Shown piece after piece: positions 38,790 to 47,901 of a DNA stretch of 64,000 bases. Position 1 is the stretch's first letter. Every line of letters starts with the position of its first letter. Where the stretch lies: positions 1,426,001 through 1,490,000 of the forward strand of contig NZ_CP084528.1 of assembly GCF_020410745.1 (NCBI RefSeq). The letters are read 5' to 3'. Source of the stretch: Kaistella polysaccharea (lineage in GTDB: Bacteria; Bacteroidota; Bacteroidia; Flavobacteriales; Weeksellaceae). Position numbers and translations under genes: made by a program. A model generated the notes under the pieces. The model was not told where the DNA came from and made no database searches. It worked only from the letters and a program-made list of their open reading frames with translations.

Positions 38790-40589
38790 TTAGTTTGTAA
38801 CCTTTCTAAATAAGAGATTACTAGTGATCTTATATTCTTCTAATTTAGGTTTTAATTCTGAGATATTTCCATCGCCTATTTTTACCTGAAATGATTTTGT
38901 GCGGCGCGAAGTAAGATAAGGTTCGATGATATATTGTTCTACTTTCTCCTGATCCACATTTTGGTTCATGTAAAAAATAACATGATCGCCTTTTTTCACT
39001 GATACAATTTTCTTTTTGAAAAACTGGTGCTCCAAAACTTCATTTAGATTAGTTGCTTTGTAGTTGAGGAGAAATCTCAGGGAAATAAATAGGAGAATAA
39101 AGAAGGCAAGCCGACTCGTATTTTTGATATTAAAATTTCTAATTATAAATCTTAATAAAAATAGAATGATGAGCAGCAGAAAAACTTCAAGTAAAGTCAT
39201 GGGAATCATTTTATTTAAAGCAAAGTCAAGATCGCCAAAAAGATGAACCGCTTTTAGAGTGTAAGATATCAATCCATCAAATAAAACATTTACCCAATGT
39301 AGATCGATGGAAAAAGATATAAGAATAACCATTAATAAGGAAAAAACGATGATGATTTCAGCAAAAGGTATAATGACCAGATTGGCCAGAATAGAGAGAC
39401 TTGAATACTGATGGAAATAAAAAATTACCAAAGGCATGGTGGCAAGTTGTGCTGATAAACTGATGCTTATTATATTGATCATTAAATTTTGAAACTTATT
39501 TTTAGGTCGAGGAAGACGTTTTAGTAAAGGCTGATTAAACCAAAAAATCCCAAAAACAGCGATAAAACTCAGCTGAAATCCCACATCAAAAACCTGGTTA
39601 GAGTCTGTAAAAAGAATGATAAACGCAGCAAGCGACATCGAATGCAATAAATCGGTTTTCCGCTGGAGCAAAATAAAAACATAATAACAGGTGATCATTA
39701 CACAGCTTCTTACGACCGAATTACCATAACCGATAAAAAGAGCAAATGACCAGATTAAAACCAGAGCTGTAACAATCTTAATTTTCCTATATTTTGATGG
39801 AATCAAAAACCTCAGCATCAATAAAATAAAACCAAAAATGATCGCCATGTGCGTTCCGGAGATCGCCAATAAATGCATCGTTCCCGAATTTCTGAAATCT
39901 CGAACCATTGCCCGATCCATTTCTGTGCGATCCGCTAAAATAATTCCTTTCGCAAATTCACGCGTTCGCTTTTCCAAATCAGCTTGGTCTATTTTATCTA
40001 AAATTTCAAGACGTTTCTGACGAATTTTTTCACCTGTAGAAAGATCTTTACGCAATTCGGAGCGTAATGAACCGGGAAGATAACTTTGAAAGTAAATCCC
40101 TTTCCGTGCTAAGTATTTCGAATAATCAAACTGAAAATCGCTGTACGGTTTTTCTAGGGGATTGATATATATTTCTGCTTTGTAATAATTTGCAAAATTC
40201 AGCGCTGTTTCACTTTTCGGAATAGAAAGAACACTCTGGAATTGCTGATTATCTTTCCAACCTATAATTTCATAGCGGCGGTTTTTTTCATTGCTGTTGA
40301 GCTTTTTGCGCAACTTGAAAATGACCGTTTCTTTCCCATTAAAAGTAGGAAATTCAGGTTTTGTAGAATGTAAATAATGAATGAAAATTCCAAAGCAGAT
40401 AAATAGAAATGCGAGAATTACCGGTCGGATCTTAAAAGTAAGAAAACTTTTAACAAAGAAAATAAAGAGGGTTACAACGCTTAAAATTAATAAGAGTACA
40501 ATTGTAGGCTGCCCAAAAGACAGATAATCCTGCAATACAATTCCAAGAATAAAGAGGAGACAGAGAATAAGTAGAGGTTCTTTATCCAA
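38790..40589 (-). CDS. comEC: ComEC/Rec2-type DNA uptake channel protein without metallo-beta-lactamase domain
   Basis: 599 residues. N-terminal membrane helices with a DUF4131-like OB region (~30-180), then the competence core with LLAISGTHMAIIFGFI, RSCVMITCYYVFILLQRK and many hydrophobic segments up to about residue 500. It ends after a short soluble tail, without the C-terminal metallo-beta-lactamase domain of B. subtilis ComEC; shorter forms are usual in Bacteroidota. It should carry single-stranded DNA across the inner membrane. It lies downstream of lpxB on the same strand. Confidence 0.87.
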   Translation of the reverse strand: MDKEPLLILCLLFILGIVLQDYLSFGQPTIVLLLILSVVTLFIFFVKSFLTFKIRPVILAFLFICFGIFIHYLHSTKPEFPTFNGKETVIFKLRKKLNSNEKNRRYEIIGWKDNQQFQSVLSIPKSETALNFANYYKAEIYINPLEKPYSDFQFDYSKYLARKGIYFQSYLPGSLRSELRKDLSTGEKIRQKRLEILDKIDQADLEKRTREFAKGIILADRTEMDRAMVRDFRNSGTMHLLAISGTHMAIIFGFILLMLRFLIPSKYRKIKIVTALVLIWSFALFIGYGNSVVRSCVMITCYYVFILLQRKTDLLHSMSLAAFIILFTDSNQVFDVGFQLSFIAVFGIFWFNQPLLKRLPRPKNKFQNLMINIISISLSAQLATMPLVIFYFHQYSSLSILANLVIIPFAEIIIVFSLLMVILISFSIDLHWVNVLFDGLISYTLKAVHLFGDLDFALNKMIPMTLLEVFLLLIILFLLRFIIRNFNIKNTSRLAFFILLFISLRFLLNYKATNLNEVLEHQFFKKKIVSVKKGDHVIFYMNQNVDQEKVEQYIIEPYLTSRRTKSFQVKIGDGNISELKPKLEEYKITSNLLFRKVTN

Positions 40590-40640
40590 CTTCTTTTTTC
40601 AGTAAAAATATCAATATTTCATGATATAATTACCGTTAAA

Positions 40641-41747
40641 TCACCCATTTACAATAACCTCGGCCGCGTGGTCACTGGCACCTTTTCCTCCTAATTTTTC
40701 TTGAAGTTTTGTAAAATTTTTCAACATTTCATCTCGTCGTTCGCCTTCTAAGATTGCGCTCAATTCTTTCACTAAATTCTTCGTGTTCAACTCACTTTGA
40801 ATCAGTTCAGTAACAATTTCCTCATCCATAATTAAATTAACAAGGGAAATATATTTGATATTTTTCACTACCCGTTTTCCAATCTCGTAAGAAATGGTGC
40901 TGCTTCTGTAGCAAACCACTTCCGGAATGCTGAGCAATGCAGTTTCTAATGTCGCAGTTCCAGAAGCCACCAGGGCTGCTTTTGAACTTCTCAGTAAATC
41001 ATACGTTTTATTAGAAACAAAATGAACATTTTTGTCGACGTATTTTTGATAAAATGATCTTGGTAAACTTGGTGCTCCCGCAATTACAAACTGATATTCT
41101 TTGAAATGAGAACGAACTGAAAGCATTAAATCCAGCATTTTGGTAACTTCCTGTTCCCGTGAACCCGGTAAAAGAGCGATGATTTCTTTCTCGTTTAGAT
41201 GATGATCTGCTTTAAATTTTTCGATATTAATTTGGGGTAAATCTGAAATAGCATCTAGGAGCGGATGTCCGACGAAATGCGCATCTACGTTATGTTTTTT
41301 GTAAAAATCTTTTTCAAAAGGAAGTATGACGAGTATTTCATCAACAAACTTTCGAATTTTTTCAACGCGACCTTCTTTCCACGCCCAAAGTTGGGGCGAA
41401 ATATAATACACCACTCGAAGTCCTAAACCTTTAGCGAATTCGGCAATTCTTAAATTAAATCCTGGATAATCGACCACAATTAAAACATCAGGATTGTATT
41501 TTTGAAGGTCTTCTTTACAGAATTTAATGTTTTTCAGAATGGTTCCCAAATTCTTAGCAACTTCCAGAAAACCCATAAAGGCTAAATCCTTGTAATGTTT
41601 TACCGGGACAATTCCAGAAACATCAGACATGAGATCGCCGCCCCAAAACCGGAATTCTGCTGCAGGATCTTTTTTCAAGAGCGATTTCATCAAGTTAGAT
41701 GCATGTAGATCTCCAGAGGCTTCGCCTGCAATAATGTAATATTTCAA
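40641..41747 (-). CDS. lpxB: Lipid-A-disaccharide synthase
   Basis: 368 residues. Joins lipid X and UDP-diacylglucosamine in lipid A synthesis at the inner membrane. Starts MKYYIIAGEASGDLHASNLM (the LpxB signature), with VDYPGFNLRIAEFAKGLG, YYISPQLWAWKEGR, ALLPGSREQEV and SGTATLETALLSIPEVVCYR. Faces the DUF2480 gene divergently. Confidence 0.95.
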   Translation of the reverse strand: MKYYIIAGEASGDLHASNLMKSLLKKDPAAEFRFWGGDLMSDVSGIVPVKHYKDLAFMGFLEVAKNLGTILKNIKFCKEDLQKYNPDVLIVVDYPGFNLRIAEFAKGLGLRVVYYISPQLWAWKEGRVEKIRKFVDEILVILPFEKDFYKKHNVDAHFVGHPLLDAISDLPQINIEKFKADHHLNEKEIIALLPGSREQEVTKMLDLMLSVRSHFKEYQFVIAGAPSLPRSFYQKYVDKNVHFVSNKTYDLLRSSKAALVASGTATLETALLSIPEVVCYRSSTISYEIGKRVVKNIKYISLVNLIMDEEIVTELIQSELNTKNLVKELSAILEGERRDEMLKNFTKLQEKLGGKGASDHAAEVIVNG

Positions 41748-41812
41748 AATTAAAACTGGGTTTTATAAATTCGTGATAAGGGCTTTTCTGCTGAAAGAAA
41801 TAATAAAATGCC

Positions 41813-41820
41813 TAAATTTG
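41813..41820 (+). promoter_or_regulatory. -7 box for DUF2480 gene
   Basis: TAAATTTG, 15 bases before the ATG at 41836. It lies downstream of the in-frame ATG at 41773, so translation from the latter is unlikely. Confidence 0.55.
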
Positions 41821-41835
41821 TTCAAAGATAAAAAA

Positions 41836-42342
41836 ATGTCTGATTTAGAAATAAAAAATAAAATTGCTGAAAGTGGGTTGGTCAATTTTGATCTTTCAAA
41901 ACTGGTTCCGCAGGGCAAAAGAATTGGTATTGATTTAAAAGATTTTCTTTTCGAAGGAATGATTTTAAAAGAAAAAGACTTTCGGGAGAAAATAAATGCC
42001 ATCGATACGGAGCAATATTCATCTGCTTACCTATATATTTATAATTCAGCAGAAGCGATCGTTCCTTTATGGGCCTATTTTCTGCTTACCGCAAAATTAA
42101 CAGAATCCTCAAAAAAAATTGTGTTCGGTAATCGGGAGGATTTAGAAGTATTATTAATGCACAATGCCATTCAAACCTACGATTTTACAGACTTGTACGG
42201 GAAAAGAGTTTTGGTAAAAGGTTGCAGCGACGAGCGAATTCCGGAAAACGCTTATATCGAATTGGTAGAACAGTTGAAACCCGTCGTAAAATCTTTGATG
42301 TTTGGTGAAGCTTGCTCCAATGTTCCGATCTTTAAAAACTAG
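41836..42342 (+). CDS. DUF2480 family protein
   Basis: 168 residues from the ATG at 41836 (MSDLEIKNKIAESGLVNFDL). The promoter box at 41813-41820 rules against the 21-residue longer start. Features of the Bacteroidota DUF2480 family: an N-terminal LVNFDLSKLVPQGKRIGIDLKD, a middle AEAIVPLWAYFLLTAKL, and KGCSDERIPENAYIELVEQL followed by a conserved Cys in FGEACSNVPIF. No signal peptide or membrane helix. Function unknown; the two late cysteines could bind metal, but that is inference. Confidence 0.85.
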   Translation: MSDLEIKNKIAESGLVNFDLSKLVPQGKRIGIDLKDFLFEGMILKEKDFREKINAIDTEQYSSAYLYIYNSAEAIVPLWAYFLLTAKLTESSKKIVFGNREDLEVLLMHNAIQTYDFTDLYGKRVLVKGCSDERIPENAYIELVEQLKPVVKSLMFGEACSNVPIFKN

Positions 42343-42425
42343 ATGTAAATTGTCTACCTCAATAAAATTGGACTATAATTTGCTAACTTGTTTCTCGAAA
42401 TTTTAACACATTAAAATAAAATATT

Positions 42426-43091
42426 ATGAGCTTAATTGATCTTATTACAGGCAGCGCCGGAAATCAAGTTGCGGCAGAAGCAGAAAACAAATTTGGAATC
42501 AGCAAAAATCAGGTCATTGCTTTATTGGCAGTTTCAGCGCCTTTGGTTATTTCTTATTTGAGAAAAAAATCTCAGGAAAGTGATCAGGAGGCAGAATCTT
42601 TGAACAATGCACTGGATAAAGATCACGACGGAAGCATCTTAAACGATCCATCACAGGCGGTTGCCCGACAACAAGAAGGCAACTCTATTTTAGATCATGT
42701 TTTTGGTGGACAAAAATCTACTGTAGAAAATCAGCTATCTCAAAATACAGGAATTTCGATGGATAAAATCGGACCTATTTTGGCCATGCTAGCACCGATT
42801 ATTATGGGTTATATCGGCAAACAAAAACAATCGAACGGAGTTACTTCTGGCGGTGGTTTGGGAGATTTGTTGGGTGGAATTTTGGGTGGCGCTCAAAACC
42901 AGGCACAAGCAGAACCATCTAATCCTTTAAATGATATTTTAGGCAGCGTTCTTGGTGGAGATTCATCTCAATCTTCCGGAAATCCATTAAACGACATTTT
43001 AGGAAGCGTACTAGGGGGCGGTGGTCAGCAAAACCAACAGCAAGGCGGCCTTGGAGGACTTTTAGGAAGTATTTTAGGTGGCGGGCGATAA
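42426..43091 (+). CDS. DUF937 (YidB-like) protein with GSVLGG repeats
   Basis: 221 residues. Residues ~1-140 match DUF937: a helical pair VIALLAVSAPLVISYLRKKSQ and KIGPILAMLAPIIMGYIGKQ separated by an acidic loop (DKDHDGSILNDP). The C-terminal 75 residues are low complexity with the repeat NPLNDILGSVLGG (two full copies and several GGLLG/GGILGG variants). The family's function is undefined. It converges on the THX gene and shares a terminator with it. Confidence 0.85.
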   Translation: MSLIDLITGSAGNQVAAEAENKFGISKNQVIALLAVSAPLVISYLRKKSQESDQEAESLNNALDKDHDGSILNDPSQAVARQQEGNSILDHVFGGQKSTVENQLSQNTGISMDKIGPILAMLAPIIMGYIGKQKQSNGVTSGGGLGDLLGGILGGAQNQAQAEPSNPLNDILGSVLGGDSSQSSGNPLNDILGSVLGGGGQQNQQQGGLGGLLGSILGGGR

Positions 43092-43108
43092 TCCACGCAC
43101 TATATAAT

Positions 43109-43140
43109 AAAAAAACCGAAGATTATTCTTCGGTTTTTTT
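43109..43140. terminator. Bidirectional terminator overlapping the end of the THX gene
   Basis: 13-bp stem (AAAAAACCGAAGA arm, then TCTTCGGTTTTTT), A-run and T-run on opposite sides. On the minus strand the right arm encodes the last five codons of the THX gene, so its stop at 43123 lies in the loop. Confidence 0.9.
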
Positions 43141-43458
43141 AGCTTTAGTTTCTTTTGGTTTTGCTTCCTCTTTGTCGGCTGTCTTTTCAGCTTTAGGTTT
43201 GGTTTCTACCGCATCTTCTTTTTTCTCAGCCTTAGGTTTTGGTGTCGCTTTAGGTTTTTTTTCCACTTCTGCATTTTCAGACTTTTCAGTAGGATATCCT
43301 ACTTCTTTCCGTACTTTTTCTTTAGAAGCTTTTTTGTCGTCCTCATCCAAAACTTTTACAGGGATATGATTTACAGAGCTCGCTTTTCTCGGTCTTTTTT
43401 TACCGTAGCTTCCCGCTATAATTTTTCCTTTTTTCGATTTTTTATCGCCTTTTCCCAT
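43123..43458 (-). CDS. 30S ribosomal protein THX family, with a long Lys/Glu-rich extension
   Basis: 111 residues. The first ~28 (MGKGDKKSKKGKIIAGSYGK, then KRPRK) match the small bacterial ribosomal protein bTHX, which usually ends near there or a little after. The rest is a disordered Lys/Glu/Pro/Ala repeat region (…EKKPKATPKPKAEKKEDA…). The last codons form the stem of the terminator shared with DUF937. bTHX stabilises the head of the 30S subunit in Thermus; that role is assumed here. The extension is unusual in length. Confidence 0.8.
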   Translation of the reverse strand: MGKGDKKSKKGKIIAGSYGKKRPRKASSVNHIPVKVLDEDDKKASKEKVRKEVGYPTEKSENAEVEKKPKATPKPKAEKKEDAVETKPKAEKTADKEEAKPKETKAKKTEE

Positions 43459-43634
43459 AATTAAATAATTTTTTTGATCTTGATTCTAACAAAGTTAGAA
43501 AATATTTCCGCAAACACTTCTTAATTATTCATAAAGTTTAAAAGTGAAAATTCTTGGTTAATACAATCAAATATTATATTTCAAGTTTTTACAATCTAAG
43601 CCAAATATTTATGAGGAAATTACTAAAAAAATAT

Positions 43635-43669
43635 TTTGACTATTTTATTATCGTATTACGATATATTTT
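43635..43669 (+). promoter_or_regulatory. Promoter with palindromic operator candidate for the DUF2975/XRE pair
   Basis: TTTG (43635-43638) and TATATTTT (43662-43669, seven of eight consensus bases) sit 23 bases apart. Between them and overlapping the -7 box is a 15-base palindrome, TATCGT-ATT-ACGATA (43649-43663). A repressor bound there would block polymerase. The two genes downstream encode a DUF2975 membrane protein and an XRE regulator, the natural candidate to bind it. Confidence 0.5.
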
Positions 43670-43698
43670 TATATGTTTACAGTATAAAAATTAAAATA

Positions 43699-44226
43699 AT
43701 GAAATTATTCCCACAAATTGTTTCTTTTACCCTAAAAGCATTTTTAAACCTTTCCGTTTTTGGATTAGTAGTTACCTCTTTCTTTAATATTTGGGTTTTT
43801 CTGTCCCACCACTTTAATTGGACGGGCTCAATAATGAAGTACTATAATGGTATTGATTTTACAAATATTTGGGAAAAAGACAAATTTGCTTTTAATATCT
43901 TGATGATATCTGCGATTGTAATTACCACTTTAGAGATTATTTTATTTCTTTCCGCACTTACACTTTTAAATAAAATTAATTTAAAAAATCCGTTTGACAA
44001 CGATCAAAGCTGGCTACTTAAACGAATTTCTATTCTCGCATTTTTTATAGGACTAATAAGTATTTTATTGAAGCTATATATAGAAACCTCAGTCAGCAGT
44101 GATCTTTTACTTTCTACACAAATGGGTGAAAGCAGTTTTCTGTGGTTGGCGGCAACTGTATATATTGTAAGTTTGCTCTACCAGAAAGGACTTTACCTAC
44201 AATCGGAAAACGAATTAACCATCTAA
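43699..44226 (+). CDS. DUF2975 membrane protein
   Basis: 175 residues from the ATG at 43699 (MKLFPQIVSFTLKAFLNLS); an earlier ATG at 43636 would start inside the promoter. Four membrane segments at about 15-37, 60-85, 108-128 and 140-160, with the family-like NPFDNDQSWLLKRISILAF before the third. DUF2975 genes are regularly followed by a small XRE regulator, as here (2 bases between stop and next ATG). Function unknown, presumably sensing or stress-related. Confidence 0.85.
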   Translation: MKLFPQIVSFTLKAFLNLSVFGLVVTSFFNIWVFLSHHFNWTGSIMKYYNGIDFTNIWEKDKFAFNILMISAIVITTLEIILFLSALTLLNKINLKNPFDNDQSWLLKRISILAFFIGLISILLKLYIETSVSSDLLLSTQMGESSFLWLAATVYIVSLLYQKGLYLQSENELTI

Positions 44227-44228
44227 TT

Positions 44229-44435
44229 ATGGCAATTATTTTCAATATAGATGTTATGCTGGCGAAGCGCAAAATGCAGAGCCAAGAGCTCGCGGAAAAA
44301 ATTGGTATTACACAGGCGAATTTTTCCGTTTTAAAAACTGGAAAAGCAAAGGCATTGAAGATCTCAACATTAGAAGCAATTTGCAAAGTCCTCGATTGTC
44401 AACCAGGAGATTTGCTTGAATATCGACCAGACTAA
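44229..44435 (+). CDS. XRE/Cro-type helix-turn-helix regulator (YozG-like)
   Basis: 68 residues from the ATG at 44229; a longer frame would extend upstream into DUF2975. It is one HTH domain: [20 protein letters not shown], then [35 protein letters not shown] at the end. It matches the Cro/C1-type regulators that accompany DUF2975. The likely target is the palindrome at 43649-43663 in its own promoter. Confidence 0.88.
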   Translation: MAIIFNIDVMLAKRKMQSQELAEKIGITQANFSVLKTGKAKALKISTLEAICKVLDCQPGDLLEYRPD

Positions 44436-44521
44436 CAATAGCTCTAGTTTAAAAAGCAACGATATCACTATTTTCTATACAAAGTTGGTGAAGCCTTATC
44501 CTAACTTTAGTCTTAAAATCA

Positions 44522-44529
44522 TACATTTG
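44522..44529 (+). promoter_or_regulatory. -7 box for aspS
   Basis: TACATTTG (exact TAnnTTTG), 36 bases before the ATG at 44566. It lies downstream of an alternative ATG at 44416, so the later start is preferred. Confidence 0.55.
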
Positions 44530-44565
44530 CAAACGGAAAAATTTCATATTTCAAAACATCAATTT

Positions 44566-46320
44566 ATGTTCAGAACACACAATAACGGGGAACTTTCACT
44601 TAAGAATCTTGATCAAAACGTAACCCTTTCAGGTTGGGTTCAAACCATTCGCGACAAAGGTTTTATGATGTGGATCGATTTACGCGACCGTTACGGAATT
44701 ACGCAGTTGGTATTTGATGCAGACCGTTCTTCCGCAGAATTGTTAGAAAACGCAAACAAACTCGGTCGAGAATTCGTGATTCAGATTGAAGGAAAAGTTA
44801 TTGAAAGAGTCAGCAAGAATCCTAAAATACCAACGGGAGAAATTGAAATTTTGGTTGAAAAATTAACGATTTTAAATGCATCAGAAGTTCCACCATTCAC
44901 CATCGAAGATCAAACTGATGGCGGTGAAGAACTGAGAATGAAATACAGATATTTAGATATCCGACGTAATCCGGTTAAAGACAAATTGATTTTCCGGCAC
45001 AAAATGGCGCAGAAAGTCCGCAACTATTTATCTGATCAGAATTTCATCGAAGTAGAGACTCCGGTTCTTATTAAATCAACTCCGGAAGGGGCTAGAGATT
45101 TCGTAGTTCCAAGCCGTATGAATCCTGGACAGTTTTATGCGTTGCCACAATCACCACAAACGTTCAAACAATTATTAATGATTGGTGGAATGGATCGTTA
45201 TTTTCAGATTGTAAAGTGTTTTCGTGACGAAGATTTAAGAGCCGACCGTCAACCTGAATTTACACAGATCGATTGTGAAATGGCATTTGTAGAACAGGAA
45301 GATGTTTTGGAAATCTTCGAAGGAATGACTGCGACTTTATTGAAAGATATCGCTGGAAAAGAATTCGGTAAATTTCCAAGGATGACTTTCGCAGATGCGA
45401 TGAAAAAATATGGAAACGATAAACCCGACATTAGATTCGGGATGGAATTCGTGGAAGTAAACGAATTAGTCAAAGGAAAAGATTTCAAAATATTCGACGA
45501 TTCAGAACTGGTGGTTGGAATCAATGTTGAAGGTTGTGCAGAATATACCAGAAAACAAATCGACGAATTAATCGATTGGGTAAAACGTCCACAAATTGGC
45601 GCAAATGGAATGATTTGGATCAAATTTCAAAATGACGGAACCGTTACTTCTTCCGTAAATAAATTTTACAACGAAGAAGATTTAAAGAAAATTACAGAAA
45701 AATTCGGATCAAAAGCAGGAGATTTAATTTTCCTAATGTCCGGAAATGAAAATAAAGTGAGAACCCAACTTTCCGCTTTAAGAATGGAACTGGGGAACAG
45801 ATTAGGATTAAGAAATCCGAAAGAATTCGCACCACTTTGGGTCATCGATTTCCCATTGTTAGAATGGGATGAAGAAACAAACCGTTATCATGCGATGCAC
45901 CATCCGTTCACTTCACCAAAACCCGAAGACGTTCATTTATTAGAAACCGATCCAGGAAAAGCCAGAGCAAATGCTTATGATTTGATTCTTAACGGAAACG
46001 AAATCGGTGGTGGTTCGGTCAGAATTTTCGATAAAGATTTACAGGCTAAAATGTTCAATTTATTAGGATTCACGAAAGAAGATGCAGAAGCACAATTCGG
46101 ATTCTTGATGAATGCGTTCCAATATGGAGCACCGCCACACGCTGGGTTAGCACTAGGATTTGACCGTTTGGTTGCTATTTTAGATGGTAATGAAGTGATC
46201 AGAGATTATATCGCTTTCCCGAAAAATAATTCCGGAAGAGACGTGATGATCGATGCGCCAAGTCCGATTGCTGATGAGCAGTTGACTGAGTTGGCTTTGA
46301 AAGTTGAACTGAAAGATTAG
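44566..46320 (+). CDS. aspS: Aspartyl-tRNA synthetase
   Basis: 584 residues from the ATG at 44566 ([20 protein letters not shown]), the family's usual start and length. An N-terminal OB anticodon-binding domain ([23 protein letters not shown]) is followed by the class II catalytic domain: motif 1 [19 protein letters not shown], motif 2 [19 protein letters not shown], a bacterial insertion (~300-415), and motif 3 [15 protein letters not shown]. Transcribed alone, ending at the hairpin 46341-46370. Confidence 0.96.
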   Translation: MFRTHNNGELSLKNLDQNVTLSGWVQTIRDKGFMMWIDLRDRYGITQLVFDADRSSAELLENANKLGREFVIQIEGKVIERVSKNPKIPTGEIEILVEKLTILNASEVPPFTIEDQTDGGEELRMKYRYLDIRRNPVKDKLIFRHKMAQKVRNYLSDQNFIEVETPVLIKSTPEGARDFVVPSRMNPGQFYALPQSPQTFKQLLMIGGMDRYFQIVKCFRDEDLRADRQPEFTQIDCEMAFVEQEDVLEIFEGMTATLLKDIAGKEFGKFPRMTFADAMKKYGNDKPDIRFGMEFVEVNELVKGKDFKIFDDSELVVGINVEGCAEYTRKQIDELIDWVKRPQIGANGMIWIKFQNDGTVTSSVNKFYNEEDLKKITEKFGSKAGDLIFLMSGNENKVRTQLSALRMELGNRLGLRNPKEFAPLWVIDFPLLEWDEETNRYHAMHHPFTSPKPEDVHLLETDPGKARANAYDLILNGNEIGGGSVRIFDKDLQAKMFNLLGFTKEDAEAQFGFLMNAFQYGAPPHAGLALGFDRLVAILDGNEVIRDYIAFPKNNSGRDVMIDAPSPIADEQLTELALKVELKD

Positions 46321-46340
46321 TTTGAATTACAATAAATAAT

Positions 46341-46370
46341 AAAAGAGGAAGTTTTGCTTCCTCTTTTTTT
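46341..46370. terminator. Bidirectional terminator between aspS and the SDR gene
   Basis: 11-bp stem (AAAAGAGGAAG and CTTCCTCTTTT arms) around TTTTG, with A-run left and T-run right. Confidence 0.9.
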
Positions 46371-46394
46371 GTTTGTGATCTGATCAAGAAATTA

Positions 46395-47129
46395 TTAAGG
46401 CAATTTCGCCACTAAATTTTCCGGTAAAATTTTTAAGATATAATAAATGATTTTCCATTTTAAATTGGGAACGATGGAGAAAGATTTTCCTGCATTTACA
46501 ATATGTTTCCCGACATAATCTGGTTCCATCAAAAGGTTTTTATTCAATTCTAAACCTGCATTAATTTTCGTATTAATATATCCGCTTACTAAAACATTAA
46601 CGATAATATTTCTCGAAGACAACTCTTGTCGAAGGCCGGCTAAATATTGAGTGAACGCAGATTTTGTACTTCCGTAAATGAAATTACTTTTTCTACCACG
46701 AACTCCGGAAAGTGAAGAAAGTCCGATAATTCTTTCCAGATTTTTATTGGATTGATCCATCGCAATAATATTCAGAATAGAAACTGCGCCCATATAATTG
46801 ACTTCCATCATTTGTTTCGCTCCTTGAAAATCTTGAAGTGCTTTTTGATTTTCAACTAAAAAACCTGCAGCGTAAATTACAATATTGGGTTTTACTGGAA
46901 GTTCATTATAAAATTTTTGATGTGATGAAAAATCGGCTGCATCAAAATAGTTAATATTGATTCTTGAAGAATCAATATTATTTTCTTTAACAAAACGCTC
47001 CAAACAATCCAGATTTCTCGACGAAGCAATAATCGAAAATCCCTTTTCCAGATATTGCAAAATACATTGTTTCGCGACGTCGGAATTGGCGCCTAAAATG
47101 AGAACTGTTTTGTTAGAATTATTAACCAT
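46395..47129 (-). CDS. Short-chain dehydrogenase/reductase
   Basis: 244 residues from the ATG at 47129 (MVNNSNKTVLILGANSDVA); a longer start at 47168 overlaps the upstream gene. NAD(P)-binding motif LGANSDVAKQC (a GxxxxxAxQ variant of the classical TGxxxGxG), VIYAAGFL (NNAG variant), catalytic Ser and YGSTKSAFT (YxxxK). The substrate is unknown. It follows the enoyl-CoA hydratase gene by 4 bases. Confidence 0.87.
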   Translation of the reverse strand: MVNNSNKTVLILGANSDVAKQCILQYLEKGFSIIASSRNLDCLERFVKENNIDSSRININYFDAADFSSHQKFYNELPVKPNIVIYAAGFLVENQKALQDFQGAKQMMEVNYMGAVSILNIIAMDQSNKNLERIIGLSSLSGVRGRKSNFIYGSTKSAFTQYLAGLRQELSSRNIIVNVLVSGYINTKINAGLELNKNLLMEPDYVGKHIVNAGKSFSIVPNLKWKIIYYILKILPENLVAKLP

Positions 47130-47133
47130 CGAC

Positions 47134-47901
47134 TTACTTTGCTCGAAGTCGTTCCTTAATCTTCTCAATATTTTTCTTCGCAGAATCTTCCAGAATTAAT
47201 GATGCGCTCATCAAAATTCTTTCCGGCATTAAATGCTCAAAATGCTCCGTTCCTTCCCAGGAAACTTTTTTAACCAATGATAAAGCGTCAGAACTTCGGG
47301 TTGATAATTTTTCTAAGAATTTATTGATTTCTTTATCCATCATTTCAATATTTTCAGAAACGGAATGATAGACATCGTGTTTTTCACACCAATCCGCACT
47401 TCTGAAGTCAGCGTCAATTGACATAGCAGCATAAGCAGATTTGCCCATTTTCCTTTCGACATACGGTCCAATTACGAAAGGTCCGATTCCCAGGTTTAAT
47501 TCGGTTAAAGCCATTGCAGAATCTTTTGTAGCGAAGCAATAATCAGCTGCACAGGCAATTCCTACTCCACCGCCAGTTGTTTTTCCCTGAACTCTAACGA
47601 TGACTAATTTTCCGCATGATCGCATTGCATTTAAAACTTTAGCAAATCCTCCAAAGAATTTTTTTGATTTTTCCAATTCTTCAATGTCCAGCAGTTCATC
47701 GAAACTTGCTCCGGCGCAAAATGCTTTTTCACCCTCTGATTTTAACAGAATGGCTTTTACTTCTTCTTTTGCTCCTTCATTTAAGATAGTTTGAGCCAGC
47801 AATTCTAAAATTTCTCCCGGCAAAGAATTACTTTTCGGGTGTCCAAATGTGATTTCTGAAATATTATTTTTAAGTTCTTGATTTACAAATCCGTTGTTCA
47901 T
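47134..47901 (-). CDS. Enoyl-CoA hydratase/isomerase family protein
   Basis: 255 residues. Crotonase fold with the oxyanion-hole segments AFCAGASFDELLD and TTGGGVGIACAADYCFAT, and LTELNLGIGPFVIGPYVERK. Hydrates or isomerises acyl-CoA; the exact substrate cannot be read. Nearby paaZ (49653-52148) suggests aromatic or fatty acid degradation, but a REP locus and other genes lie between. Its ATG overlaps the stop of the SMUG2-like gene by one base. Confidence 0.88.
   Translation of the reverse strand: MNNGFVNQELKNNISEITFGHPKSNSLPGEILELLAQTILNEGAKEEVKAILLKSEGEKAFCAGASFDELLDIEELEKSKKFFGGFAKVLNAMRSCGKLVIVRVQGKTTGGGVGIACAADYCFATKDSAMALTELNLGIGPFVIGPYVERKMGKSAYAAMSIDADFRSADWCEKHDVYHSVSENIEMMDKEINKFLEKLSTRSSDALSLVKKVSWEGTEHFEHLMPERILMSASLILEDSAKKNIEKIKERLRAK

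Noticed and set aside
38790-40589. Frame break causing the missing MBL domain of ComEC
   Set aside because: The stop is followed by unrelated sequence with no MBL motifs in any frame, and short ComEC forms are usual in the phylum.
44142-44228. Longer start for the XRE regulator
   Set aside because: The added 29 residues overlap the DUF2975 frame and have no HTH-like sequence; ATG 44229 follows the upstream stop by 2 bases.
44416-44565. 50-residue longer start for aspS
   Set aside because: A TAnnTTTG box lies at 44522-44529, downstream of that start, and the extension is not family-like.
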